A DNA stretch of 25,832 bases from Desulfatitalea sp. UBA4791 (GTDB lineage: Bacteria; Desulfobacterota; Desulfobacteria; Desulfobacterales; Desulfosarcinaceae), in the NCBI GenBank assembly GCA_002402905.1, contig DHGT01000032.1, positions 1 through 25,832 of the forward strand, given 5' to 3'. A program made the position numbers and the translations under genes. The notes under the pieces are model-generated. The model saw only the letters and a program-made list of their open reading frames with translations. It made no database searches and was not told where the DNA came from. The stretch's first letter is position 1. Every line of letters starts with the position of its first letter. This document shows positions 14,526-22,862 of this stretch, piece by piece.

Positions 14526-16646
14526 ATGCGTATCCAACTCAAAATGAAGCTCGGTTTTAAAATCACCTTGAGCACGTTGATGATGGTGCTGCTGGTCAGC
14601 ATCGTTTCCACCGTCGTCGTTTCGGTGATCATCCAGCGCCAAAATCGCACCATGGTCCGGCAGTCGATGAGCAATTCGACTGAAACCCTGCGCCACACCC
14701 TTATAGAAAAGCAAAACGCCATGCTGGCGGCCGCCCGGCAAATGATCGTGGTCAACAAGATGGGAGAAAGCATGGGTTTCCTGGAAGAGTACCGGGACTC
14801 CTCTTATGACTCTGGAATGACTCAGGAATCTTATAATGAACTGATTGTCGCCCTGCATCGCACCGCAGCCGGCGGAAACCTTTGGAAGGCTGCCCTTTAC
14901 GATGCCGAAGGCCGACTGATTGCCTTCGCCGCCCGGCAAGCCGGAGAAGGTTACCGGGTCGGTCTGCTGGAAACCGGCAACTTGCGCCACATCCTGGTTG
15001 CAGACGGGGAGAGCCTGCGTACCAATGAGTTGAAACTGGTCCCGGAAAAAGACAATGAATGGATCGCCAACACCCATGATGGCGAATTATCTCAGGAAGA
15101 AAAGATCAATTTCCAGGCCATCGAAAATCACCTGTGTATCCGAATCGAACTGCCTGTCACTACCGAAACCTTCAACGCCCAGACCAAACAACTCGAAACG
15201 AAATTTGTGGGCGCAGCCGTCACCCTCCTGCGCCTCGATAACGACGTTGCTGCCTGGATACAAAAGCTCACCGGTTTGAAGGTCGCCTTCTTTGCCGGTG
15301 ACCGGTTCAGTGCCGGCGATGCGACGGGCTACAAGGCCATCGACACCCGGGGATTGTCAGGCCAAGACGGTCAACAATGGCAATTGGAACGGGCGCAGGC
15401 CCGATTCAGCAGTATCGAGATCGACAAGGAGGGCTATTATGAAAGCGTTCTGCCCATTCATAATCGAGAGGGAGTGTGCGGCGCGCTGGTCTTGTTGCAA
15501 CCCGATGCCATCACCAAAGCCAACAACCGCCAGATGATTCTTGTGTTGTGCGTGGTCGCCCTGGCCTGCATGATCCTGGTGGCACCGGCCACCTGGTTGA
15601 TGTCCCGGGCACTGGTCCGGCCGGTCGTCGGCATGCTCGCCAGAGTCAAGGACATCGCCGAAGGCGAAGGCGACTTGACCCAACGGCTGACAGTTCATTC
15701 TAATGACGAACTGGGTGAGCTTTCCAGATGGTTCAACCTCTTTCTGGAACGGCTGCAGACCATCATTCGCCAGGTCAAGGAGAATTCCACCCGGCTCAAC
15801 AGCTCTTCCACTCAACTGTCCAAAATTTCGGAAGCATTGGCCGACGGCGCCGAGCAGGCGGCCGGCGAGGCCCAAAGCGTTTCGGGCGCATCCGAACAGA
15901 TGAATGAAAACATGACATCCATCGCCGCAGCCATGGAAGAGGCCTCTGTCAACGTGAACATGGTGGCCAGTGCCGCCGGTGAGATGACCAGCACCATCAA
16001 TGAAATCACCCAAAATGCCGCCAAAGCGCGCGTCATCACCAGCGATGCGGTCACCCAGGCCGACAAGGCATCGACACAGGTGGGAGAACTGGGCGGTTCG
16101 GCCCGCGAAATTGGCCAGGTCGTGGAAACCATCACGGACATCTCCGAACAGGTCAATCTCCTTGCGCTCAACGCCACCATCGAGGCGGCGCGGGCTGGTG
16201 ACGCCGGCAAGGGCTTTGCCGTAGTGGCCAACGAGATCAAGGAACTGGCAAAACAGACGGCGGAAGCGACCCAGGAGATCAAACATCGCGTCGATGCGAT
16301 TCAGAATTCAACCGACGGCACGGTGGCCGAAATCGAAAAAATCACCAGCGTCGTCAAAGACATCAACGAAAACGTCATGGTCATCGCCTCGGCCGTGGAA
16401 GAGCAATCGGCGACCACCCGTAATATTTCCGACAATGTCTCCCAGGCCGCTCAGGGCATCACGGACGTCAATGCCCATGTCTCCAAAAGTTCGGAGGTGT
16501 CCGGCGAGATCGCCAGGCAGATCGGCCTGGTGACCAGCTCGGCCAGCGACATCTCCCAGAGCAGCGCCCAAGTGAACATCAACTCCAGGGAGCTTTCCGA
16601 TCTCGCAGAAGAACTCGACAAGCTGGTGGGAATCTTCAAAGTATAA
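14526..16646 (+). CDS. Methyl-accepting chemotaxis protein
   Basis: A 706-residue inner-membrane chemoreceptor. TM1 is at about residues 10-36. A large periplasmic Cache-like sensor follows to about 335, then TM2 at about 336-360 (ILVLCVVALACMILVAPATW). A HAMP domain (RPVVGMLARVKDIAEGEGDL) runs to about 415, then a long cytoplasmic coiled coil. The signalling hairpin tip around residues 535-565 contains LLALNATIEAARAGDAGKGF and AVVANEIKELAKQTAEAT, which contact CheA/CheW. No CheR-binding pentapeptide ends the protein. AAGGGAAT lies before the ATG. The ligand is unknown. It is a single gene, converging on the liv operon across a shared hairpin. A possible sigma-28 promoter precedes it. Confidence 0.95.
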   Translation: MRIQLKMKLGFKITLSTLMMVLLVSIVSTVVVSVIIQRQNRTMVRQSMSNSTETLRHTLIEKQNAMLAAARQMIVVNKMGESMGFLEEYRDSSYDSGMTQESYNELIVALHRTAAGGNLWKAALYDAEGRLIAFAARQAGEGYRVGLLETGNLRHILVADGESLRTNELKLVPEKDNEWIANTHDGELSQEEKINFQAIENHLCIRIELPVTTETFNAQTKQLETKFVGAAVTLLRLDNDVAAWIQKLTGLKVAFFAGDRFSAGDATGYKAIDTRGLSGQDGQQWQLERAQARFSSIEIDKEGYYESVLPIHNREGVCGALVLLQPDAITKANNRQMILVLCVVALACMILVAPATWLMSRALVRPVVGMLARVKDIAEGEGDLTQRLTVHSNDELGELSRWFNLFLERLQTIIRQVKENSTRLNSSSTQLSKISEALADGAEQAAGEAQSVSGASEQMNENMTSIAAAMEEASVNVNMVASAAGEMTSTINEITQNAAKARVITSDAVTQADKASTQVGELGGSAREIGQVVETITDISEQVNLLALNATIEAARAGDAGKGFAVVANEIKELAKQTAEATQEIKHRVDAIQNSTDGTVAEIEKITSVVKDINENVMVIASAVEEQSATTRNISDNVSQAAQGITDVNAHVSKSSEVSGEIARQIGLVTSSASDISQSSAQVNINSRELSDLAEELDKLVGIFKV

Positions 16647-16678
16647 TAAGATGTTTCCGAAGAAGTGAAGCAGAACAG

Positions 16679-16699
16679 GGGCGGGCTTTACGCCCGCCC
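16679..16699. terminator. Shared bidirectional hairpin
   Basis: GGGCGGGC and GCCCGCCC form a perfect 8-bp GC stem around TTTAC, 32 bases after the chemotaxis gene stop and 7 bases beyond the livF stop. It lacks a clear T tract on either side. It likely stops or insulates both converging transcripts. Confidence 0.6.
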
Positions 16700-16706
16700 G
16701 CAACAG

Positions 16707-17402
16707 CTATACCTCCAGCCACTCCTTACGAATGGTCTGGTCGTTTTTGATATCATTGGGGGTGCCTTCGAAGACGATTTTTCCGTGCCCCATGATGTAG
16801 AGACGCTTGGAGATCTTCAAGGCGATGCTCAGTTTCTGCTCCACCAGCAGCACGGAGATGCCGCGTCCGGCGATCTCTTCGATCAGGTCGCCGACCTGTT
16901 TGACCATCTGCGGCGCCAAGCCTTCGGTGGGTTCGTCGATCATGATAAAGTCCGGATCGCCCATGAGGGTGCGGCAGATGGTGAGCATCTGCTTCTCTCC
17001 GCCGGAAATCAAGCCGCCGTGCACATTGGAACGTTCTCCCAAACGCGGAAAAATTTTGAAGACATCGTCGATCGTCCAGCGCCCTGCCTGCTTTTTACGC
17101 TTTTGCCCCAACTGAAGGTTCTGAAGCACGGTCAACCCCGGGAAGATCCAACGATCCTCGGGCACGAACCCGATGCCCTTGCGGGCGACCTGGTGGGGCT
17201 TGAGGCCGGCCATCTCTTCGCCTTTGTAGAGAATCGAGCCGTGCGGCGGCACCAGCCCCATGATGGTCATGCAGGTCGTGGAACGGCCGACACCATTGCG
17301 GCCGAGCAGGCTTACGATCTCGCCTCGCGCCACCTTCAGGTTGACGCCTTGTAGAATATGGCTGCGCCCGTAGTAGGCATGCAGTTCTTTGACTTCGAGC
17401 AT
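16707..17402 (-). CDS. livF: Branched-chain amino acid type ABC transporter, ATP-binding protein LivF
   Basis: A 231-residue cytoplasmic ATPase, one of the two that power a liv-type importer. The Walker A region reads GRNGVGRSTT, with Arg in place of the usual Lys. The signature is ISGGEKQML, Walker B is FIMIDEPTEG, and the Q-loop region is GIGFVPEDRWIF. Length is normal for LivF. Its ATG directly follows the livG stop (TAA-ATG), so it is the last gene of the operon and translationally coupled. The Arg substitution recurs in some LivF relatives as far as I recall, so activity should not be ruled out. Confidence 0.93.
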   Translation of the reverse strand: MLEVKELHAYYGRSHILQGVNLKVARGEIVSLLGRNGVGRSTTCMTIMGLVPPHGSILYKGEEMAGLKPHQVARKGIGFVPEDRWIFPGLTVLQNLQLGQKRKKQAGRWTIDDVFKIFPRLGERSNVHGGLISGGEKQMLTICRTLMGDPDFIMIDEPTEGLAPQMVKQVGDLIEEIAGRGISVLLVEQKLSIALKISKRLYIMGHGKIVFEGTPNDIKNDQTIRKEWLEV

Positions 17403-18149
17403 TTAGGCGACCTCCTTGCCGAGATAGGCTTCCTGAACTTGGGCATTTTTTCGTATGTTATCCGGCAAATCCGTGGCCACCACCTTGCCGTAAACCAGGA
17501 CCGAGATACGATCGGCCAGGTCAAACACCACGCTCATATCGTGTTCGACAATGATCAGCGTCTTGCCTTCGGTGACATTGCGAATCAGTTCCACGGCCCG
17601 GGCGGTTTCGCTCTTGCTCATGCCGGCGGTGGGCTCGTCGAGCAAAATCACATCCGTGTCGCCGGCGATCGTGATCCCGATTTCAAGCGCCCGTTGCTCG
17701 GCATAGGCCAGCATGGCGGCGGGGATATGGCGCCGGTCGGCGAGGTTGATCTTCTCCAATATCTCTTCTGTCTTACGGTTCACTTTCTTTAGCCGGTCGC
17801 ACATGTGCCAGAAGGAGTAACGATACCCCATGGGCCACAGCAGGGCCGAGCGCACGTTTTCGAATACGGTCATCTTCGGGAAGATATTGGTCACCTGAAA
17901 GCTGCGGCTCAGCCCGCGACGATTGATGCGATGGGGCGGCAAGTCGGTAATGGCGTGCCCATTGAGTTCGATATAGCCTCGGCTGACCTTATAAAATCCG
18001 CTGATCAAATTGAACAGGGTCGACTTGCCCGCACCGTTGGGGCCGATAATGGCATGTCGCTCCCCCTTGGGGACCTCCAGATTGACGCCGTTGATGATCC
18101 GGCTGCTGCCGAAATTCTTATGCACATCGACGAGTTTGAGTGCCGTCAT
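17403..18149 (-). CDS. livG: Branched-chain amino acid type ABC transporter, ATP-binding protein LivG
   Basis: A 248-residue cytoplasmic ATPase, partner of LivF. It has Walker A GPNGAGKST, the LivG-type insert region QVTNIFPKMTVFENV, a variant signature LAYAEQRALEIG, Walker B VILLDEPTAGMS and the switch His in IIVEHDM. The canonical Lys of Walker A is present here, unlike in LivF. The ATG overlaps the livM stop by four bases (ATGA), and the stop abuts the livF start. This is the fourth gene of the liv operon. Confidence 0.94.
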   Translation of the reverse strand: MTALKLVDVHKNFGSSRIINGVNLEVPKGERHAIIGPNGAGKSTLFNLISGFYKVSRGYIELNGHAITDLPPHRINRRGLSRSFQVTNIFPKMTVFENVRSALLWPMGYRYSFWHMCDRLKKVNRKTEEILEKINLADRRHIPAAMLAYAEQRALEIGITIAGDTDVILLDEPTAGMSKSETARAVELIRNVTEGKTLIIVEHDMSVVFDLADRISVLVYGKVVATDLPDNIRKNAQVQEAYLGKEVA

Positions 18150-19399
18150 TGAATCGCCGCTCCTTTCATCTGTTGTGCCACCTCATTCCAGCTGCGACGC
18201 ACCACCCGCTGGGCCTTGCGAAAGAAGAAAAACCCGATGCCGATCAAACATAACGAAACGAGCCAGGGAGCAATTGACTGGGCTCTGAAGGATATCCCGA
18301 AAAGGCTCATGGGTTCGTCCGGATTGACACTCAAAGAGAGATGATAGTTGATTTCGATCAAGGTCATCAGGCCCAAAAACAGCACCAGTGCCGGCACGGC
18401 GATGATGGCGTACGCCCGCAACAACCGACTCATGAGACCCGCTTTCCAAACCGGCTCGTGCATCATGATCAGTCCCGCCAGGCCGCCCGGCGCCCATAGA
18501 ATCATGCCCACGAAAAGCAGCCCGAAGTAGAGCAGCCAGGCATGTGTGATGCCGGCCAGGGTGAGCTGCATCAGCGTCACCAGGACCGCCCCCAGAATGG
18601 GGCCGAAAAAGTAGCCCACGCCCCCGATATAGGTCATCATCAACACATTCCCCGATGGGATGGCGCCCACGGTCTCGGCATTGATGATCTCGTAGTTGAT
18701 GGCAAACAGGCCGCCGGCAATCCCGGCAAAAAAAGCGGCCAAAGTAAACTGCAGAGTCCTCACCACCCGGGCATTATATCCAATGAAAGCGGCCCGTTCG
18801 GGGTTGTCCCGCACCGCGTTGGCCACCCGGCCCAGGGGAGTCTTGGTCTGCAGGTACATCAAGGCGATGCACACCAGCATCCAGGCAACGATCAGGTAAT
18901 ACACCTCGATTTGCTGGCCGAAGCGAAAGCTGGTCAGGGTGGTGTCCACCATGCGGTTGGCCGAAACCCCCTCTTCTCCTCCGAAAAAGCTCGGCAACAT
19001 GAGGGCGCTGGCGGCGATCAATTCGCCGATACCTAAAGAGATCAGCGCAAAGGTGGTGCCGGCGCGGTCCGTGGATAACCATCCGAAGACGAGGCCAGCC
19101 ACCACCCCGCCCAATCCCCCCATCAGGGGCACGAGCTCCAGGGGTAGCGGCCAGCCATCGCCGACCCAATTGAGGGCGTGCATGGCCAGAAAGCCTCCCA
19201 GGCCATAGTATACCGCATGACCGAACGAAAGCATGCCACCCTGCCCCAGCATCATGTTGTACGAGAGTGCAAAAATGACGGCGATCCCCATCTGGCTGAG
19301 CATGGATCGTGAAAAACCTGAGTTAAAGATCAACGGCAACACAATGCAGAAGATCACCGCGGCGAACCAGATCCCGAACTGCTTGAGATAGTGCTTCAT
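18146..19399 (-). CDS. livM: Branched-chain amino acid type ABC transporter, permease LivM
   Basis: A 417-residue inner-membrane permease. The N-terminal 320 residues are a normal LivM, with many hydrophobic segments, ALSYNMMLGQGGMLSFGHAV, the EAA-like region NPERAAFIGYNARVVRTLQF and FAGIAGGLFAINYEII. A tail of roughly 90 residues follows with two extra membrane segments (AYAIIAVPALVLFLGLMTLI and APWLVSLCLIGIGFFFF) and a basic end. This makes it longer than the usual length of about 330. It pairs with LivH to form the channel. It begins 34 bases after livH and overlaps livG. Confidence 0.93.
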   Translation of the reverse strand: MKHYLKQFGIWFAAVIFCIVLPLIFNSGFSRSMLSQMGIAVIFALSYNMMLGQGGMLSFGHAVYYGLGGFLAMHALNWVGDGWPLPLELVPLMGGLGGVVAGLVFGWLSTDRAGTTFALISLGIGELIAASALMLPSFFGGEEGVSANRMVDTTLTSFRFGQQIEVYYLIVAWMLVCIALMYLQTKTPLGRVANAVRDNPERAAFIGYNARVVRTLQFTLAAFFAGIAGGLFAINYEIINAETVGAIPSGNVLMMTYIGGVGYFFGPILGAVLVTLMQLTLAGITHAWLLYFGLLFVGMILWAPGGLAGLIMMHEPVWKAGLMSRLLRAYAIIAVPALVLFLGLMTLIEINYHLSLSVNPDEPMSLFGISFRAQSIAPWLVSLCLIGIGFFFFRKAQRVVRRSWNEVAQQMKGAAIQ

Positions 19400-19433
19400 A
19401 GATCGATGTTATCCTTTACCCTGTCTCTTATGA

Positions 19434-20384
19434 TCAGGACTCACGTTTTCCCATCAGTCCTTTTGGCCGGAACATCAACATCAAGACCATGAACAGATAG
19501 GGCAATATCGGTCCGGTGTGCGACAGCTGGATCCGCCAGATGTCTCGGAAGAAACCGGTAGCATCGACCCGCCATCCGAATAATGCGAAGAGATCGGTCA
19601 GCGAATATTCGATACCCACGGCAAAGGTCTGGATGGCGGCCAGCAACAAAGAGGCGACAAAGGCACCGGTCAACGATCCCATGCCGCCCACCACGATGAC
19701 CACGAAGACGATGGGCCCCAGGGTGGCCGCCATGGCCGGCTCGGTAATGAGAAAGATGCCGCCGATGACCCCGGCCAACCCTGCCAGAGCCGACCCGCCG
19801 CCAAAGACCAGCATGAACACGGCCGGGACATTGTGGCCCAGCGCATTGACCCCCTCAGGATGGGTCAACGCGGCCTGGATGATCAGACCGATGCGGGTGC
19901 GGGTCAACACCAGATAGAGGCCAACGAACATCCCCATTGAAATCAGCAGCATGAACATGCGGTAGGCGGAAACGTCCGCACCGAGTAATTTAAACACGGG
20001 AAAATCGAGTATCTTGGGGATGGGATACATGACGGCATTGCGGCCCCAGATAAGATTGACGCTCTCCTCGATGATATAAAACAGACCCACCGTGAAGAGC
20101 AGTTCGGCCACATGGCCGTACTTGTGAAGGCTACGCAGCCCGTACCGCTCGACCAGGGCACCCAGGCCGCCGACCAGAAGCGGCGCGATGACCAGCGCCG
20201 GCCAGAAGCCGACCCATGTGCTGATCTGATAACCGAAGTAGGCCCCCAGCATGTAGAAGCTGGCATGGGCGAAGTTGAGAACGCCCATCATGCTGAAGAT
20301 CAGGGTCAGGCCACTGGAGAGCATGAACAGAAGCATGCCCAGGACAAGGCTGTTCAACAGCGAAAAAAGAACATATTCCAGCAT
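19434..20384 (-). CDS. livH: Branched-chain amino acid type ABC transporter, permease LivH
   Basis: A 316-residue inner-membrane permease of normal length with about eight hydrophobic segments. The N-terminus SLVLGMLLFMLSSGLTLIFS and the loop MMGVLNFAHASFYMLGAYFG are typical of LivH. The cytoplasmic loop has THPEGVNALGHNVPAVFM. It is separated from livK by 194 bases containing a T-tailed terminator-like hairpin and two more stems, so permease expression is probably lower than that of the binding protein. No strong ribosome binding site is seen before the ATG at 20384. Confidence 0.94.
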   Translation of the reverse strand: MLEYVLFSLLNSLVLGMLLFMLSSGLTLIFSMMGVLNFAHASFYMLGAYFGYQISTWVGFWPALVIAPLLVGGLGALVERYGLRSLHKYGHVAELLFTVGLFYIIEESVNLIWGRNAVMYPIPKILDFPVFKLLGADVSAYRMFMLLISMGMFVGLYLVLTRTRIGLIIQAALTHPEGVNALGHNVPAVFMLVFGGGSALAGLAGVIGGIFLITEPAMAATLGPIVFVVIVVGGMGSLTGAFVASLLLAAIQTFAVGIEYSLTDLFALFGWRVDATGFFRDIWRIQLSHTGPILPYLFMVLMLMFRPKGLMGKRES

Positions 20385-20422
20385 AGGATCACTTTCGCGG
20401 TCAGACGTTAAAATCAGAGAAA

Positions 20423-20445
20423 AAAAGGCGTTGAAATAGCCTTTT
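20423..20445 (-). terminator. Rho-independent terminator/attenuator between livK and livH
   Basis: Read on the minus strand, AAAAGGC and GCCTTTT form a 7-bp stem around a 9-base loop. The run of seven T ends at 20420. It lies 36 bases before livH, so it probably lowers read-through rather than ending the operon. Confidence 0.6.
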
Positions 20446-20480
20446 CGAGATTCCTGTCATCTGATACTTCACTACCCCAA

Positions 20481-20499
20481 GGCCGACCAAAAATCGGCC
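20481..20499 (-). repeat. Small hairpin in the livK-livH gap
   Basis: GGCCGA and TCGGCC pair over 6 bp around a 7-base loop. Confidence 0.45.
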
Positions 20500-20512
20500 T
20501 GCAGCGATAGCG

Positions 20513-20551
20513 CCCGGTCTCTCCGGATCAGACGTCTCCGGCGAGACCGGG
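20513..20551 (-). repeat. Strong hairpin after livK
   Basis: CCCGGTCTC and GAGACCGGG form a perfect 9-bp stem 27 bases beyond the livK stop. An inner CCGGA/TCCGG stem adds to it. There is no T tract. It likely protects the livK message from 3' decay, as at other binding-protein genes. Confidence 0.55.
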
Positions 20552-20578
20552 TCGGGTCAAGGTCCTTGTCGAGCCTCG

Positions 20579-21853
20579 CTATTTTGCTGGACGCTGCATC
20601 TGGCAGGTGGTCGGCATGGCGGTGTTCTCCGCCTCGATCCTTCCGATGGTCTTGAAGCCCACACCGGAATTCTCCGAATCGTACTTGACGGTGCCCTCAC
20701 CCTTTTTGGCATAGACCATCAGGTAAAGGGGCTGAATCAACTGGTGATCCTCGGCCCGCATGAGCACCTTGCCGTAGGGCGTGTCGTACTCCATGCCTTC
20801 CAAAGCGTAGGCGATATCTTTGGCCTTAGCGGAGCCAGCCTTATCGATGGCCGCGGCCAGCATCTCCATGGTGGTGCGGATACGACCATAGTAAAAGGGG
20901 CTCTTGCCGCCGTCCGAGTATTTCTCATGATATCCCAGGAAGAATTTTTCATCCTCGGGTTTGTTATCTTCCACGGCCAGATTGAAGTGCCATTCGATCA
21001 CCGATATGACTTTGCCGATACCCGCGTCGGCGATGGCGGCCGGCGCGCCCAAACCACTGCCGTAGAAGGTGTAGAACTGGGCCCCGAGGCCGGCATCCTT
21101 GGCGGCCTTGACCAGCAGCGACATGTCTGCGCCCCAATTTCCCGTGATCACGGCTTGTGCGCCGGAGGCCTGGATCTTGGACACATATGGTGAAAAGTCC
21201 TTTACCTTCCCCAATGGGGTAAAGGTGTCGCCCACAATCTGGATGTCCGGACGCTTCTCCGCCAGCATCTGTTTGGCCGTATCACTGACCGCATGGCCGA
21301 ACACATAGTCCTGATTGCAGAGATAGACCTTTGTGATCTCCGGCCTTGTTTTAATGTAATCGGTGATGGCGGCGATCTTCATATCCACATGCGCGTCAAA
21401 CCGGAAATGCCAGAAACTGCACAGCTCGTTGGTAAACGCGGGCGTTATCGCCGCATAGTTGAGGTAAATCACCTGTTGGTCGGGGTTGCGCTCGTTGTGC
21501 TTGTTCAACGCCTCGATCAGGGCGCCGGCGACGCTGGAGGCATTGCCCTGGGTGATGATGCGGATGCCCTGGTCGATGGCGGCCTTGAGCACAATCAGGG
21601 CCTCTTTGGGGCTGGACTTGGTGTCGAACGGCACGATCTCCAGCTTCTTGCCACCCAGCACCCCGCCCCTGGCGTTGATCAAATCGGCCATATATTGATA
21701 GTGTTTGTAGCCGGCATCACCCACGCCCGCAAAAGGGCCGGACATTCCTTCAACAAATGCGATTTTAATGGTATCCTGGGCCACCGCCGGAACGACGATC
21801 ATGGTTAACAGGGCGATACCCATCAACATGGAAAGCAACAATTTCCTCTTCAT
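20579..21853 (-). CDS. livK: Branched-chain amino acid type ABC transporter, periplasmic binding protein LivK
   Basis: A 424-residue type I periplasmic binding protein. A signal peptide (MKRKLLLSMLMGIALLTMIV) ends with AVA at about residue 25. The mature protein starts with the family pattern IKIAFVEGMSGPFAGVGDAG. It has two lobes and includes GGVLGGKKLEIVPFDTKSSP and ITQGNASSVAGALIEAL. ATG 21853 is chosen over the in-frame upstream start at 21883 because AGGAGGAGGG sits 6-8 bases before it and it begins the signal peptide. The ligand cannot be read; liv systems in these bacteria take up amino acids, amides, aromatic or dicarboxylic acids. The divergent acyl-CoA genes favour an organic acid, but this is only an inference. 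Confidence 0.94.
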   Translation of the reverse strand: MKRKLLLSMLMGIALLTMIVVPAVAQDTIKIAFVEGMSGPFAGVGDAGYKHYQYMADLINARGGVLGGKKLEIVPFDTKSSPKEALIVLKAAIDQGIRIITQGNASSVAGALIEALNKHNERNPDQQVIYLNYAAITPAFTNELCSFWHFRFDAHVDMKIAAITDYIKTRPEITKVYLCNQDYVFGHAVSDTAKQMLAEKRPDIQIVGDTFTPLGKVKDFSPYVSKIQASGAQAVITGNWGADMSLLVKAAKDAGLGAQFYTFYGSGLGAPAAIADAGIGKVISVIEWHFNLAVEDNKPEDEKFFLGYHEKYSDGGKSPFYYGRIRTTMEMLAAAIDKAGSAKAKDIAYALEGMEYDTPYGKVLMRAEDHQLIQPLYLMVYAKKGEGTVKYDSENSGVGFKTIGRIEAENTAMPTTCQMQRPAK

Positions 21854-21896
21854 AGATCCCTCCTCCTTTTGCCCGCCTTGCATAAATAAAATTAGA

Positions 21897-22024
21897 ATTT
21901 CAATAGATGGGCATTACGCCCGGCGATCAGTTCAGGCGCCATCGGAGATGGCCGCCGGAATCTGTCCAGCACGTCGTTCTTCGCGGTTCAACCACCTCCT
22001 TTCATCATACATTTCAATGGATGG
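21897..22024 (-). promoter_or_regulatory. Structured livK leader with duplicated motif
   Basis: ATTTCAATAGATGG (21897-21910) and ATTTCAATGGATGG (22011-22024) are direct copies, 13 of 14 identical and 114 bases apart. Read toward livK each is followed by a GGAGG-type site. Between them lie a hairpin at 21935-21956 (GGCGCCATC with GATGGCCGCC, one bulge) and a small one at 21909-21921 (GGGC/GCCC). The function is unknown. Confidence 0.45.
21932..21991 (-). other. Possible livK leader mini-ORF (19 aa)
   Basis: On the minus strand AAAGGAGG (ending 21995) is followed after 3 bases by TTG and 19 codons reading MNREERRAGQIPAAISDGA, then TGA. The spacing is short and the start is not ATG. It may be a leader peptide or chance. 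Confidence 0.25.
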
Positions 22025-22253
22025 ATAGCCACCAAAAAATACGAGGCGGCCCGAATTTGTATTTGTAATCTATCGCAACTTTTATTTAATGATTTTAATT
22101 CATTTAATTACAGAAAACCGAAAAGGTGCCCCTTTTCCAGTCGTTGAATATCGTGCCGCTATCCTAACAGGGGATTCGAAATTGGTAAAGTCCAAAGTCT
22201 CTGGAGCTAGCAGACAACGTTCGATGAGGCCAAACAACTCAAGGCGTTATGCG

Positions 22254-22282
22254 TTGACAGGCAGCACGCCTTCTGTCATAAT
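22254..22282 (+). promoter_or_regulatory. Sigma-70 promoter of the acyl-CoA gene cluster
   Basis: TTGACA, a 17-base spacer and CATAAT, about 107 bases before the MaoC-like gene. It is the best promoter match in the window. Confidence 0.65.
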
Positions 22283-22388
22283 TTCACACTAAATATCAGT
22301 CCGATAGACCATATGGAGGGTTTGCGTCAAACACGACTGCACGACGAACCCAAAAACCGAATACGAGGCCATAGAAAGGTATTTCCCC

Positions 22389-22850
22389 ATGCCAAAAGTC
22401 GAATTCAAGTCGCTGGATGAATTGCGCAACAAGACAGGCCAGGAGATTGCGGTAGGAGACTGGCTGACCGTCACCCAGGAACAAATCAACCTGTTTGCCC
22501 AAGCCACCGGCGATTTCCAATGGATTCATCTGGATGAAAAGCGCGCCGCCGTCGAATCGCCATATGGCACCACCATCGCCCACGGATTTCTCACCCTGTC
22601 GCTGATTCCTCGCATCATGGGCGACACCTTGAAGCTGCCCCCAGCCAAAATGACGGTCAATTACGGCCTCAACAAGGTGCGTTTCGCGGCACCGGTGCCC
22701 GCCGGCAAGCGCGTCCGGCCCCATTTGACGTTACTGGGTATCGAAGACGTGACAGGCGGCGTTCAGTTCCGCTGGAAGGTACTCATCGAGGTGGAAGGCA
22801 ACGACAAGCCGGCGTGCATCGCCGAAACGCTATCCAGACATTACACCTGA
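22389..22850 (+). CDS. MaoC-family (R)-specific enoyl-CoA hydratase
   Basis: A 153-residue single hot-dog-fold enzyme, expected to hydrate trans-2-enoyl-CoA to (R)-3-hydroxyacyl-CoA or act on a related short acyl-CoA. The catalytic Asp-His pair is in ATGDFQWIHLD (Asp42, His47), with the usual five-residue spacing. The strand SPYGTTIAHGFLTLSL is the second family mark. Length is normal for stand-alone members. GAAAGG lies about 9 bases before the ATG. A strong promoter lies 107 bases upstream, so it opens the three-gene cluster. The next gene starts 12 bases after its stop. Confidence 0.9.
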   Translation: MPKVEFKSLDELRNKTGQEIAVGDWLTVTQEQINLFAQATGDFQWIHLDEKRAAVESPYGTTIAHGFLTLSLIPRIMGDTLKLPPAKMTVNYGLNKVRFAAPVPAGKRVRPHLTLLGIEDVTGGVQFRWKVLIEVEGNDKPACIAETLSRHYT

Positions 22851-22862
22851 AACGGAGATCCT

